A DNA stretch of 64,000 nucleotides from Gigaspora rosea (GCA_003550325.1 QKWP01000486.1:68714-132713), one strand, 5' to 3'; counted from the stretch's first letter, positions 1-10,156 are shown. Numbers and translations are program-made. The notes: generated by a model from the letters alone, not told the origin.

Positions 1-1
1 T

Positions 2-688
2 AATAATAATAACAATAATCGGAACAGAAATAACAACCAAAATAGGGACCGAAATGGTCACTCTGCTGATCTCTATTCCAATAACAGAGACCGTTCTCGC
101 AGTCGCAATAATTCTCGTCCTAGAAGCCAATCTAGAGATAATAATTATAGAAGCTGAAATAATGATAACTATCACTCTTACCAAAACTCCTCTAATCGAT
201 CTCCTTCTCCTTATCATCGAAGTGTTAATTATCTTACACAAAATCAGACTCAGACACCCTTTCTTACTGCTAACAAGTGGGAAACATTGCTCAATAACCC
301 ATCTATCCGAGGTGCCTTGGCTACTCACCTTTATGAAGAAGCCAAAAATGCCAACCTTGTTCAAACCCCTGCATATACTACACCTGTCAAATGTAATGTC
401 TCTCTTCAGAATAAACTCTACCAAGCTATTATTGATAGTAGTGCTTCAATCAGCATGATTGCTCACAAGGCAGTCAAGGAACTTGGATTGACTATTGAAC
501 AGGCCTCTAACAGCCTTATTGTTCCTGCAGTTGGAACTTCCACTAGAACTTTAGGGATTATAAAAAACCTGCCAATTAAAATTGATCATATTACTATCAC
601 TCTTACTGTAGAAGTAGTAGATACTACTTCTTACTCTCTTCTCTTAGGCAATGACTGGAATCAAAAAGTGGAAGCAAATTATAATTGA
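2..688 (+). pseudogene. Gag C-terminal tail and aspartic protease of the Ty3/gypsy element
   Basis: One reading frame enters from the left edge. It first gives a low-complexity Asn/Arg/Ser-rich stretch (many NNN, SRSR and RDR motifs) typical of a basic RNA-binding Gag tail, broken by a TGA at 155-157. From about 287 it is a retropepsin-like domain: the active-site Asp is at 434-436 in the context IIDSSAS, where D-S/T-G-A is expected, followed by a hydrophobic strand and the C-terminal ILLG-like motif (LLLGNDW, about 637-660). The second Ser replaces the usual active-site-loop Gly, so activity is doubtful. The frame ends at a TGA at 686-688, where a one-base shift would lead into the next block. 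No start codon is visible because the gene begins outside the window. Confidence 0.8.
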
Positions 689-714
689 AAAATGGCTGTT
701 ATACTTTTAAATAA

Positions 715-1878
715 GAAAACAAGAAACATACTATCCCTACTACTTATGAAAGTAACCAACCTCTACCCAGTCAACCCACTGTGACTGCACCAGATGAATT
801 AGACCTTTATGAACCAGAATACTTATATCCTCGAGAAGCTTATACTTTTGATTAAGAAGACTCATACCAATCTCTCTCACCAGAAGAAAATGAATGGACT
901 ACTTATCATTCTCGCCGGAAAAACAGAAAAGCCCCTAAACAACGTGTCTGTGGAAATTGTGGGTCTCCTGACCACCTCTTTGCAAATTGTCCTGCCAACC
1001 AATGTAACCGATGCCAGAAATTTGGCCACATCGCTGTTAAATGCCCTAAACAAGCCCCGAGACGTACCAGCTGCCCTACTTGTCATGACTCCAACCACCT
1101 ATATAGGGACTGCCCCAATAATGTCGGCAGAGGATGCAGTACATTAGGACATATTGAAGCCTACTGTCCTCTTGCTACTTGGAAAAGACAAAACTTGGTT
1201 TATCAGTGTGGATGCACTCTTGATCAAGTTGATAGTAATTGTCTACCTAACCATAGTACTCGCCGTACTCACCATTGTTGTCAATGTAAAGTTCCTAACA
1301 GACCTGAAGTCCTTAGACTTCTTGAAGAGAAACTTGTATGCCCTGGATGCTATTCTGACTTTCACTGTGCTCTAGACAGAGAAGACTCTAGAAGTATCCA
1401 TTTCTTCACCCAAGGTGAAGGACGTAGAATGTTTGTTAATTGCAAAGTATGTAATAAAGCGGATACAAGACCTAGAATATGTCAATTAGACAGTCTTCGG
1501 GAAGAATTATGGTTTTGTGAATTGGAACACCTCTATGCATACAAGGCTAGCCAGGATATTCAGTATAATCCTAACTATAACCTCTGGACCCGAATCAAAT
1601 GTTATACTGAATCAACAAAGAATGCCGAACACCAATATGAAATGAACCAGACCAGAATTTACCGACTTGCAAAGATTCTCTTGGATGAAAATGATCAGAC
1701 CATCGCCCAGGCTTTAGAACCTCTAACCTCTGACTGCATAACTCAACCTTGGAGCTAAGAGGAAATGCAACTTATTTTGCAAGCTGAATCAGACCTATTA
1801 TCAGAAAATAATATTGACCCACTACAAGCAATTTTAAATGAATCTTTCGACACTAGCCATCCAGATATGACCAGAAGT
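715..1878 (+). pseudogene. Zinc-knuckle and Cys-rich block between protease and RT
   Basis: This frame (broken by stops at 853-855 and 1756-1758) encodes three CX2CX4HX4C zinc knuckles in a row from about 949 to 1110 (CGNC..H....C, CNRC..GH....C and CPTC..NH....C). A fourth knuckle follows that has lost its first Cys (CSTLGHIEAYC). After them comes a long Cys/His-rich stretch (CGC, CCQCK, CPGC, CKVC). Zinc knuckles of this type are nucleocapsid nucleic-acid-binding modules and normally sit at the C-terminus of Gag, upstream of protease; here they lie downstream of it. The region after 1400 has no domain I recognise. I treat it as part of the same polyprotein because it lies between protease and RT on the same strand and needs only small shifts to connect. 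Confidence 0.7.
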
Positions 1879-2237
1879 ATGCCCTCGCTGTACTTCGAAG
1901 AAACTTTACAGTTCCTGTTGACCTCTGCCAGGAATGTTTACATGTTAAACACCAAGAGGAATTGAATACAAATCAAGGATATTGTGATGATTGCAAACTT
2001 CCAGACCCAGAAATTTACTCTCCACCTGCTGAAGAAACAATTAAGAAAATTGATGATGTTTCACAGTTTTATTAGCTTCAACTACAAGTACAACAACAAG
2101 ACCAACTGATAAAACAATTACAAGCAAGAATTGAAACCTTGGAAACTACCAATGCTGCTTTATTATGCTTTTTCCAAGAAGAAGCCCAAAATGCCCACCA
2201 TCGAGCTAATGCCTTGGATACACTTTGTCAAAATTTT
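1879..2237 (+). pseudogene. CX2C pair and coiled-coil linker ahead of RT
   Basis: After a frame change near 1878 this stretch encodes two CX2C pairs (CQEC and CDDC) and then, beyond an in-frame TAG at 2073-2075, a Gln/Leu-rich heptad-like segment (LQVQQQ, LIKQLQ, IETLE) that looks like a coiled coil. It closes with a TAG at 2238-2240, just where the RT frame takes over. A coiled coil here could mediate polyprotein multimerisation; that is inference. I do not recognise a named domain. Confidence 0.5.
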
Positions 2238-3790
2238 TAGAGAATCCTAGGCAGGATCATAAACTACCTGTCGACCCAGACCAGAACCTTATACCCAAAT
2301 TTGTAAATATTATTACTCTTGAACATGAAGAATATACCCTATCGACCCAGACTTCTTTAAATATTGGACCACTTAATAAAGAACAAGGCCTAGCTTTTCG
2401 GAAATTATTAGAAGAATTTGCAGACCTCTTTGCAAATGATATAACTGAGCTAGGACGAACCAACTTGGTTACTCACCGAATCTATACTGAGGATGTACAC
2501 CCTATTCGTTCCCGGCCTTATTCTGTACCTCCTAATGAACAAGAATTTATACAAGAAGAAATCCAAAGAATGTTAGAACATAAACTCATTCAACCCTCTG
2601 ATAGCCCTTGGACCTCACCTGTTGTTCTAGTACGAAAGAAAAATGGCAAATTACGATTCTGTGTAGACTACAGAAAAGTAAATGCTGTTACCAAAAAGGA
2701 TGCTTACCCTCTGCCTCGTATTGATGAAATGCTTAATGCCCTTACAGGATGCTCTTGGTTCTCTACTCTCGATCTTGCGAGTGGATATTGGCAAGTTGCC
2801 ATGGACCCCCGTGACAAAGAGAAAACTGCCTTTACTACACGATACGGAATTTATGAATTTAATGTAATGCCTTTTGGTCTTTGCAATGCTCCTGCAACTT
2901 TTCAAAGGCTGATGGATCGTGTATATAAAGGAATTGCATGGAAATTTGTAGTTGTGTACTTAGACGATACAATTGTTTATTCGAGAACATTTGATGAACA
3001 TTTAACCCATTTAAAAAGAGTATTTAATAGAATTAAACAAGCAGGACTCAGACTTAATATAGAAAAGTGTACTTTCTGGATGCACCAACTACCATTTCTT
3101 GGACACTTAATCTCTGCTAACGGTATCGCCCCTGACCCTCAAAAAGTAGAAGCTGTCCAACGGATTCAACCTCCTAAAAACCTTACAGCCCTTCGATCTT
3201 TCCTTGGACTTGCGGGATACTATCGCCAATTTATTCAAAACTTTTCATCAATCGCTCGCCCTTTGAATTCTCTTCTACAAAAGAATGAACCCTATCACTG
3301 GCAAGACAAACAACAAAAAGCTTTTGAAGAATTAAAATCTAGACTCATTACTGCTCCTATATTAGCCTACCCCAATTTTAAAGAGACATTTATACTTGCT
3401 ACCGATGCTTCTTATAATGGCTTTGGTGCCACACTAAGCCAACTAGATAGGAATGGAAAAGAACACCCGATTGCCTATGCTAGTAAAAGTTTGCGAAAAG
3501 AAGAAATGAATTATGCAGCAACTGAACTTGAATGTGCTGCAGTTGTATGGGCCATAGAACATTTTCACAAATATTTAGGCGCTACAAAATTCATCTTAGT
3601 TACAGACCACTCAGCATTGAAATGGTTACGTACTGCTGAACCCAAAGGAAGAATTGGAAGATGGATCTTGAAGCTCCAACCATACAATTTTGGAATTATT
3701 CATAAACCAGGCCGAATTCATTCGAATGTTGATGCCCTCTCTCGGTTACCGACTCAGACCATTGTACCTAATAAATTATATGAATCTTGA
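2225..3790 (+). CDS. Ty3/gypsy reverse transcriptase - RNase H
   Basis: This 521-codon open frame copies the element's RNA into DNA and degrades the RNA strand. By residue of the open frame, the RT core covers about 85-300, with the LDLASGYWQ motif (catalytic Asp 183), MPFGLCNAP, and YLDD at 245-248 giving the second and third catalytic Asp. The RT connection follows with FLGLAGYYRQFI. RNase H of the Ty3 type has Asp 394 (TDAS), Glu 434 (ELEC), Asp 461 (TDHSAL) and Asp 503 (NVDALSR), so the full catalytic set is present. The first codon of the open frame is a TTG and not a convincing start; the protein is expected to be cut from a polyprotein. The frame ends about ten bases after the integrase frame begins, so a +1 shift would be needed to read on. 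Confidence 0.95.
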   Translation: MSKFLENPRQDHKLPVDPDQNLIPKFVNIITLEHEEYTLSTQTSLNIGPLNKEQGLAFRKLLEEFADLFANDITELGRTNLVTHRIYTEDVHPIRSRPYSVPPNEQEFIQEEIQRMLEHKLIQPSDSPWTSPVVLVRKKNGKLRFCVDYRKVNAVTKKDAYPLPRIDEMLNALTGCSWFSTLDLASGYWQVAMDPRDKEKTAFTTRYGIYEFNVMPFGLCNAPATFQRLMDRVYKGIAWKFVVVYLDDTIVYSRTFDEHLTHLKRVFNRIKQAGLRLNIEKCTFWMHQLPFLGHLISANGIAPDPQKVEAVQRIQPPKNLTALRSFLGLAGYYRQFIQNFSSIARPLNSLLQKNEPYHWQDKQQKAFEELKSRLITAPILAYPNFKETFILATDASYNGFGATLSQLDRNGKEHPIAYASKSLRKEEMNYAATELECAAVVWAIEHFHKYLGATKFILVTDHSALKWLRTAEPKGRIGRWILKLQPYNFGIIHKPGRIHSNVDALSRLPTQTIVPNKLYES

Positions 3791-5081
3791 CCAATATCAT
3801 AATCTTTACCACTATTTGGACACAGACCAATTTCCAGATGGATTTACTGACCAAGAACAAAAACGACTAATGACCCAGGCTAAATACTTTGAAGTTAGAC
3901 ATCACCTTCTCTATAAAAAGAATAAAAGGAACCCAGACAGGCCACTTAGAGTTATAAAATGGACAGAAGTTGAACCAGTATTATATATGATGCATAAGCA
4001 CCCCACTGCTGGACATTTGGGAACTGACGCTATGTATTATAAAATATCTGACCGCTATTATTGGGATCAAATGTATAGAGATATACAAGAATATGTGAAG
4101 ACTTGTGAGGAATGCCAAAGAAGACAAAAAGGTCATAGGAAAGAACCTTTACACCCTATACAAATAGGAAGAGCTTTCGAACGTGTTGGAATTGACCTTG
4201 TAGGCCCTTTGCCTATAACTAAACAAAACAATCGATATATTATTGTCGCTACCGAATACCTGACACGATGGCCAGAAGCTCGTGCTGTTCCAGATGCTAG
4301 TGCTAATACACTCGCTCAGTTTATCTTTGAAGAGATAATCTGTAGACATGGAACTCCAAAAATTATCTTATCAGACCAAGGTCGCAATTTTATTAGCGAA
4401 ACTATTAGAATTCTCTGCGAGAAATTTCTTATCAAGCACAAATTCTCTTCTCCCTACCACCCTCAGACAAATGGGATGGTGGAAAGATTTAATAGAACAT
4501 TGTGTGAATCACTTGCAAAAGTGAAAGGAGATGATGATTGGGATTTGTATATACCTGCTGTTCTCTTAGCATATAGAACAAAAAGACATGCTACCACAGG
4601 ATATACCCCCTTTCAACTTATATATGGGAGATATGCTATCTTACCAATCGAAGCACTTTTCCCAGTAGAACCTATAGAAATTGATGATGAAATAGACTTA
4701 CAAGGAAGTATTCTCCAACGTGCTTATGATTTAATAGAGAAATTACCAAACTACCAGAATCAGGCAAGACAAAATACTGAACGATCACAGCAAAAACAAA
4801 AAGTCCGTTTTGATGCCAATATTCGAACAGAGACATTTGAAATTGGTGATAAAGTGTGGATACAAAGAAAGGAACTAGAAGCCTCTCGCTCAGCCAAATT
4901 TGAAGATAAAAGATTTGGACCTTTTCTTATCCATGAGAAATTAGACAATGGTGCTTATAAATTACGGACAATAGAAGGAAAAATTTTACAAAAATACTAT
5001 AATAGTGATCGTCTTGCTAAATATCACGAGCCACAAACTTGGGAACCAGTAGTTGTTATTGATTCCCCTAGAAATTTCTAG
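3780..5081 (+). CDS. Ty3/gypsy integrase
   Basis: Integrase joins the cDNA to host DNA. The frame is open from 3690, but homology starts at about the ATG at 3780. Numbering from 3690, the H2C2 zinc domain uses His 104, His 109, Cys 139 and Cys 142. The catalytic DDE core has Asp 169 (GIDLVGPLP), Asp 229 (LSDQG) and Glu 265 (NGMVERFNRT), all intact. A GPY/F-type motif (FGPFLI) lies near 409-414 in the C-terminal DNA-binding part. No chromodomain is evident. The start overlaps the end of the RNase H frame in another register, consistent with a frameshifted polyprotein or a single-base error near 3770-3785. Confidence 0.94.
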   Translation: MNLDQYHNLYHYLDTDQFPDGFTDQEQKRLMTQAKYFEVRHHLLYKKNKRNPDRPLRVIKWTEVEPVLYMMHKHPTAGHLGTDAMYYKISDRYYWDQMYRDIQEYVKTCEECQRRQKGHRKEPLHPIQIGRAFERVGIDLVGPLPITKQNNRYIIVATEYLTRWPEARAVPDASANTLAQFIFEEIICRHGTPKIILSDQGRNFISETIRILCEKFLIKHKFSSPYHPQTNGMVERFNRTLCESLAKVKGDDDWDLYIPAVLLAYRTKRHATTGYTPFQLIYGRYAILPIEALFPVEPIEIDDEIDLQGSILQRAYDLIEKLPNYQNQARQNTERSQQKQKVRFDANIRTETFEIGDKVWIQRKELEASRSAKFEDKRFGPFLIHEKLDNGAYKLRTIEGKILQKYYNSDRLAKYHEPQTWEPVVVIDSPRNF

Positions 5082-5177
5082 AAGAAATTTGATCTACAAG
5101 GGGATGAAACACACAATTTAATTCGTAAAACCTCAAAATGTATTTATACAACTACCCCTTTTGGAATTTTCCCAAAA

Positions 5178-5972
5178 ATGACTACCCCTACATTGCAACC
5201 TCAAACCTTGTTAGCCCTCCAATACCTTTTTCAGACATGGAAACAAGATAATGCCGCCCAAAATTATGCATTGTGGATTACATCGCAATGTGTATGGTTA
5301 TGTGATAATAATGATACCACTCAGACTATTGACCTTACTAATGTAATTACTTCTTTTCTTGAGCCAGACTCAAATAATTTTCTGAACACTCTAGAAGACA
5401 CAGAGCAATTAGAAATTAATTTACCAGAAGTAAATGACACAGAAGAAATAAACCCGAACTTGGAACTAGAAGATATACAAGAAGAAGCGTTAACAGTTCC
5501 AATTACTAATCAAGAAGAAGTCACTCCTGCCCCATTACCTGAAAAATTAAGCAGGATTATACAAGATATTATCCAACCTTGTGGACCTCTAACTCAGACC
5601 TCTACCCCTCCATATACTGGAATAACGTATCAAGAGAAATTACAGAAAATTCTCAAACGAATTAAAACTCGAACTAGAAACAGACAAGACCAGACTAAGC
5701 TGCTCGAAGCTTATTATTATCTTGGTAACCTTATAGACAAGTACCCTGATGCTCATGAAGATATTCAATCAATAATTGAGAAGACTCAAGGAGAAAGAAG
5801 AGCCCGAGACACATGGAAGTGTGCCAGACGGATGAAATTGCTTTTCTCTAATCGACCTCTAGAAAATATCTCTCGAACAACCTATATTACTTATACAATG
5901 ATTACGAGGTTAACTGATGCCGAACTTTCTCAAGTCCTTCCCCAAATTAGAACTCACGGAGTTCGTTCTTAA
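5178..5972 (+). CDS. Extra ORF between integrase and 3' LTR
   Basis: An intact 264-codon frame starts at an ATG 97 bases after the integrase stop and ends on the TAA that overlaps the polypurine tract. The N-terminal third is Gln/Thr/Leu-rich with an aromatic/Cys patch (WITSQCVWLCD). The middle is acidic (many Glu and Asp). The C-terminal 110 residues are basic and probably helical (KILKRIKTRTRNRQ, GERRARDTWKCARRMK). I recognise no domain, no signal peptide and no membrane segment. The position matches the env-like or accessory slot of other LTR elements, but nothing here looks like an envelope protein; an RNA- or DNA-binding accessory protein is more plausible. That it is open while the front of the element is broken suggests recent activity. 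Confidence 0.75.
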   Translation: MTTPTLQPQTLLALQYLFQTWKQDNAAQNYALWITSQCVWLCDNNDTTQTIDLTNVITSFLEPDSNNFLNTLEDTEQLEINLPEVNDTEEINPNLELEDIQEEALTVPITNQEEVTPAPLPEKLSRIIQDIIQPCGPLTQTSTPPYTGITYQEKLQKILKRIKTRTRNRQDQTKLLEAYYYLGNLIDKYPDAHEDIQSIIEKTQGERRARDTWKCARRMKLLFSNRPLENISRTTYITYTMITRLTDAELSQVLPQIRTHGVRS

Positions 5973-5984
5973 AGGGGAGAGAAA
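5971..5984 (+). other. Polypurine tract (plus-strand primer)
   Basis: A 14-base all-purine run (AAAGGGGAGAGAAA) directly precedes the TG that opens the LTR. This is the expected primer site for plus-strand synthesis. Confidence 0.85.
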
Positions 5985-6098
5985 TGTTATAGAATAGGTT
6001 TTAATTTTGGTAGAAATTAGTTTGAAAATTAGAACTTAATAAGGAAATTTTGTAATAACTGTATTTAGTAATAGTGATATGCGAAATTGATGTGCAAT

Positions 6099-6248
6099 GA
6101 CACTCAATGACGCTTAGCGACGCTTAACGACGCTTAGCGACGCTTAACGACGCTTAGCGACGCTTAACGACGCTTAGTGACGCTTAACGATGCTTAGTGA
6201 CACTTAATGATGCTTAGTGACGCTTAACGATGCTTAGCGACGCTTAGC
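6099..6248 (+). repeat. 15 x 10-bp minisatellite in LTR U3
   Basis: Fifteen uninterrupted 10-bp units follow the consensus GACGCTTARC. Neighbouring units alternate ...AGC / ...AAC for much of the array, so the real period is often 20 bp. All units keep exact 10-bp register, about one helical turn. The array ends nine bases before the TATA-like box, the place where an enhancer or upstream activating array would sit. Confidence 0.95.
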
Positions 6249-6256
6249 TCAATAGA

Positions 6257-6264
6257 TATATAAA
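6257..6264 (+). promoter_or_regulatory. TATA-like box of the LTR promoter
   Basis: TATATAAA lies immediately downstream of the 10-bp repeat array and about 85 bases upstream of the first AATAAA. The spacing fits an LTR promoter. Not experimentally supported here. Confidence 0.55.
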
Positions 6265-6592
6265 CCCACCTTATTTCCCTTAGTTTTAGACAGATCCAGA
6301 CATTGTATTCTATCTTTACCTTTATATTTATTCTCCTCCCTTATTATTAATAAACGCTTGGGATTTCTAAAGCACAGACACCTTGGAATAGCCCTCTTGT
6401 TAAATTAATAAACTGTCTATTATCTCTTGTTGTTTTATATCGAACTGCCTTAGAGAAGTGTATAGTTTCTTACAGACATAAAAGAAACTATACTTCCCTC
6501 TTGCACACCACTTCACGCCCAAAGTAAGGGATCTCAGAAGCTGTGTAATTGTTACTTTATCGGAATTAATGAAGGCTTCCGGTACTGTAACA

Positions 6593-7083
6593 ATATGAAT
6601 GATTATCGACTAGAAAACTAATAACTTTTTTAGTTATCAAAACCGGTTATTTACTATCCCTGATAACCATTCTTTTATTTTTATTTTTGTAAAACGTCAT
6701 ATAAAATATGAGATAACAATCATATTGTTAATATGCATAATCTGGAACTATATTTATCCTATTATATATAGCGAACCAACTAGTACACTTTTTAGATACA
6801 TATATTTTTATATGAATCACAGTTATTTAGGTAAAGCTATTTAAATATTTTTTAATATAAAATGGGTTTGTCGAATTAATATTTAAAAAATTCAAAAAAG
6901 AAAAAAAAAAGCTATTTAATACTAATATATTTTAATAACGTTCATTGATATTCTTTTACGTGTGCTCAAGTATATTTTGTTACTAAAAAAAATAATAATA
7001 ATATTTGAGCCTAAATATTACCATATTTATTAGAAATAAATTTAGCCTTATTTATCTACTTAACTATTAAGAACTTTATCTTA
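6593..7083. other. AT-rich intergenic DNA
   Basis: No gene, RNA or clear repeat seen apart from A/T runs. It separates the LTR from the 3' end of the hAT pseudogene. The hAT terminal inverted repeat should lie somewhere here but I could not identify it. Confidence 0.6.
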
Positions 7084-8164
7084 TTATTCTAGGTCACCTA
7101 ACTTTCCTTTCAACGGTCCCAGAGCCCATGAGCAAAGACATTGTGCTATTCTTACGGGTTTAGGTGCTAACCTGGATCTTTCATTTGTAATCATGTTTCC
7201 ACCTGCAGAGAAAGCACGTTCAGAAGCAACAGTGGATGCGGGAATTGCCAAGTAGTCACGGGCCATGCAGGCAAGACGAGAAAACTGTACTTGGTGTGCC
7301 TATTATTATATTAAAATTAACATATTATCTAGTAAGATATATATATACTTTATTACCTTCCACCAGGCTAACACGTCAATATCTCTATTTGCCAGTTTCT
7401 CTGAAATGTAGCATTCAAGTTCATCAATATTTGAGTCATCTTCATCAAAATCTAAATCCAACATTGACCGTGTAGTTGATTTTACAGTATTGATAATATT
7501 CAAATTATTGTTAGATGTAGCTGATAAATAATCTGTCTCAAAGATATTACGCATTCTGAAAAATAAATTTATAATGAGAAAATTAAAATTATTGCAGTAA
7601 TAAGCAGCTGAACAATAATAAAATAAAAAAATAACATACAAGGTCTTTGTTTCATTGATTTCTTCTTCTGGGAACTCTTTTTTAGTAAAATAGTAAAATT
7701 TTTTTTCTCAGATCCAAAGCAGTGCATAGCATTACAATTGCATAGCATTACAATTGCGTTTGTTTTGGAGTAATATTGGACAAGTTTTTCACGTGCTGCC
7801 ATAGCTGCCACAGAGAGTAATGGATCTAACAATCAAATTAATTTCATTAGTTAATAAATATAAAACTAAAAATTTACTTATAACTAACTCTCTATTTCTT
7901 CAACTGAGGCAACATCTTCAACATAGTTAAGGATGATATTGAAGAGAGGAATTATCCAAAAAACTGTGCTATTTGCACTGAATGCTATTTTAGCTATAAG
8001 GTCCTTGAATGGCTCAAGAAATTTAACGACTTTATCTAACGTAGCCCATTGCTTACGAGAAAGAGCATAGTGTGAAAGTTTATCATGAGAGCTTGTAAGC
8101 GTATTAAGTGCCTATAAACTTATATTAGAATTTGTATTTTTGAATAACAACTTAGACTGTCTAT

Positions 8165-8350
8165 CTGAAGTGGATTTGGTTCATTTTATCAATACTTAAT
8201 TTACCAACAGTTTATTTCACAAACAAGTTTTTTTAAAAATTAAACAAACTTTAACTTTAATTCCAAACCTAGCCTAATGCCATTAAATGACAGTTGGTAA
8301 AATAATTGTTGATAAAATAAACTTGTTGGTGAATTGTTGTTATTCAATGA
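8165..8350. mobile_element. Small foldback element in hAT intron
   Basis: Imperfect inverted repeats (ATTTACCAACAGTTTATTTC on the left against the complement on the right, ending CTTGTTGGTGAA) enclose about 80 bases. The ACCAACA/ACCGACA vocabulary is that of the larger foldback family at 18451 and 46782. Ends not exact. Confidence 0.5.
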
Positions 8351-8394
8351 ACAGAGCTAATATCGATCTGAAATAAATATTTGCGTGCTGCCAA

Positions 8395-8610
8395 GGAAAA
8401 ATCTACAAGTCAAACTTTTTGAATGTTTATTTTATAAAAATATCTAAAATCAAGTAATTGAACACTTAAAATTTTAATATTATTTGAGTCGTCTCATTAT
8501 CAATTCAAATAATATTGAAAATAGTAAGTACTAAATTGTTTAATTTTAAGATATTTTTATTAAAAGTAAAAATTTAAAAAGTATACCTTGTATGTTTTTA
8601 CTTAACGACA
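8395..8610. repeat. Weak foldback repeat
   Basis: Two AT-rich arms (TTTTATAAAAATATCTAAAAT and a similar inverted arm near 8550-8580) with an inner inverted pair around ATTATTTGA/TCAAATAAT. Probably a degenerate MITE; boundaries approximate. Confidence 0.35.
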
Positions 8611-8681
8611 CTCATTTAGGCTATATCAATTAAAACTATTTACAATTCAACAAATTTTTTCAAATTAGGTTGAAAAGAAAA

Positions 8682-9311
8682 CCCTATAAGAAAAATGGAC
8701 CGTAAAGGTATGGGTTGGCAGAGTAAAGGCACGGGTTTTGGTAGCACAGATTAAACCCGTATTTGGTATGTAGGAGGCTTGGATTGGCACAGATTTTTGG
8801 CCCGTGGTGGACCGTATGCTCGTACAAATTGGACTGTTAATGGCTCGGGTTTTGCAACACTTTACTAGTCCAAATGGCACGAGATTTGGCTAGGTAATTC
8901 AACGTGAATTAAAGTGTGATAAAAAAAATACATACAAGTAGATTACATAAATTTACATCAACAATCAATAAAATATAAACTGACTAACTAGCTGCTCATG
9001 TATCAAAATTTTGCAAGGAATTTTCTTTGTTAAAACACCCAGAGCAGTTTCATTATGAGATATCGCGATTTTTTTTAAAAAAAATCGCATATTGATCTTT
9101 CGCTCTTTGTGAAACAAGCCAACATGTACCACCTTCGACACGTATCATTCCGTGAAATGAAGGTACTATTATGTATGATGTGATACCTCCTCCGTACTAC
9201 TTTTTACTGTGATATTCCGTCAGTACCTCTATACGTACCACTCTGACAGTGCCATTCCGTAGATTCCAGACACCAAACTGTACCACACCCCAGACCACTT
9301 TTTTTATAGGG
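8682..9311. mobile_element. Non-autonomous element with CCCTATAAG ends
   Basis: The left end CCCTATAAGAAAAATGG is matched by the right end CCACTTTTTTTATAGGG, giving 16-17 bp imperfect terminal inverted repeats. The interior is G-richer than its surroundings and contains repeated GGCACGGGTTTTGG-like phrases but no coding frame with support. Flanking AAAA on both sides may be a target duplication but is too simple to rely on. The element sits between exons 5 and 6 of the hAT pseudogene. The same terminal motif recurs at 17484 and 20961. Confidence 0.6.
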
Positions 9312-9514
9312 AAAATTCAATATAATTTTTATTATCATAGTCAAAAAAAAGCTCTTTTGGCCAGATTCTATCATTTTCTCAATAACCACTTTTCTAACAA
9401 TAACAAGTTAGCTTGTATTTGATTAGTGATATCTATAGCTATAGCTATAGTTTCAGTTAAATTTTGTAGGGATTTTGTTTGTTGAAAAGTAGTTGTTGAA
9501 TAAAAGAAAGGTTA

Positions 9515-9740
9515 ACAAAAAAATATCCAGGTCACATGATCAACAATCACTTCTGACCTTTTGACTTAGTCTAATAAATCATATGTTACATAAAAATTAA
9601 ATTAATATTAATATCATTAACTCTTAATAAATATATTAAGAGTTAATATTTAATTTTCATGTAACATATAATATATCGGGCAAAGTCAAAGATGTCAAAA
9701 ATGATCATTAATTGATAATCCGGATATTTTTTGCCACAAC
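9515..9740. mobile_element. Foldback MITE in hAT intron
   Basis: Almost the whole segment is one long imperfect palindrome: AAAAAAATATCC...GGATATTTTTT at the ends, CATATGTTACAT/ATGTAACATAT midway, and ATTAACTCTTAATA/TATTAAGAGTTAAT at the centre. No coding capacity. Confidence 0.65.
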
Positions 9741-10156
9741 TAACCTATCTTTGAATAAATGATAGAGATCGCTTTTTAATATACTTTGATTTTTAATACA
9801 ATGCAAGTCAAAATATTTTTAATAGACAATCTTATATCTAACTATGTAAAAATTAAAAATAGCAAGCTTACTGGTTTAAGAAATAGCGCATTTATAATCA
9901 TCTTAAATGTAGAATTCCAACGAGTTGGACAGTCTAAGATTGGTTTGTGAAATGTAATACACATGCATTACATGCATTTTCAAGAAGCACAAGCCGTTGA
10001 GGTATAGTACGAATGCTAGAGTTAAGTTCTCGAATCTTTATAAATTTTTATTAGTAGTTGAAAATTTTTTTAAAAAATTTAACTTTTATAGAGCTTATAT
10101 CTTATATTAATACCATGTCAATATCTTCCTTTATTTTATTTAAGGCTGCTTGTACC

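Larger units (their letters stand above)
1..6592 (+). mobile_element. Ty3/gypsy LTR retrotransposon, 5'-truncated by window edge
   Basis: The order Gag tail - protease - zinc-knuckle/Cys-rich block - reverse transcriptase - RNase H - integrase - extra ORF - polypurine tract - LTR identifies a Ty3/gypsy (Metaviridae-type) element. RT before integrase separates it from Ty1/copia. The 5' LTR and most of gag lie outside the window, so LTR-LTR divergence and target-site duplication cannot be read. The coding region shifts frame several times (about 687, 1878, 2230 and 3770-3785) and has in-frame stops at 155, 712, 853, 1756 and 2073. RT-RNase H and integrase are each open and have intact catalytic residues. 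The copy is therefore probably defective but not old. Some shifts could be programmed or be sequencing errors. Confidence 0.95.
5985..6592 (+). repeat. 3' LTR of the Ty3/gypsy element
   Basis: The segment begins TGTTAT right after the polypurine tract and ends GTAACA, giving TG...CA with a short TGTTA/TAACA inverted repeat at the ends. Inside are a minisatellite (6099-6248), a TATA-like box just downstream of it, and AATAAA signals at 6349-6354 and 6407-6412. This is a plausible U3-R-U5 order. The right boundary rests only on the terminal dinucleotide and inverted repeat, because the 5' LTR is not in the window. Confidence 0.8.

Noticed and set aside
5178-5972. Envelope gene of the retrotransposon
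   Set aside because: No signal peptide, no transmembrane segment, no Cys-rich ectodomain.
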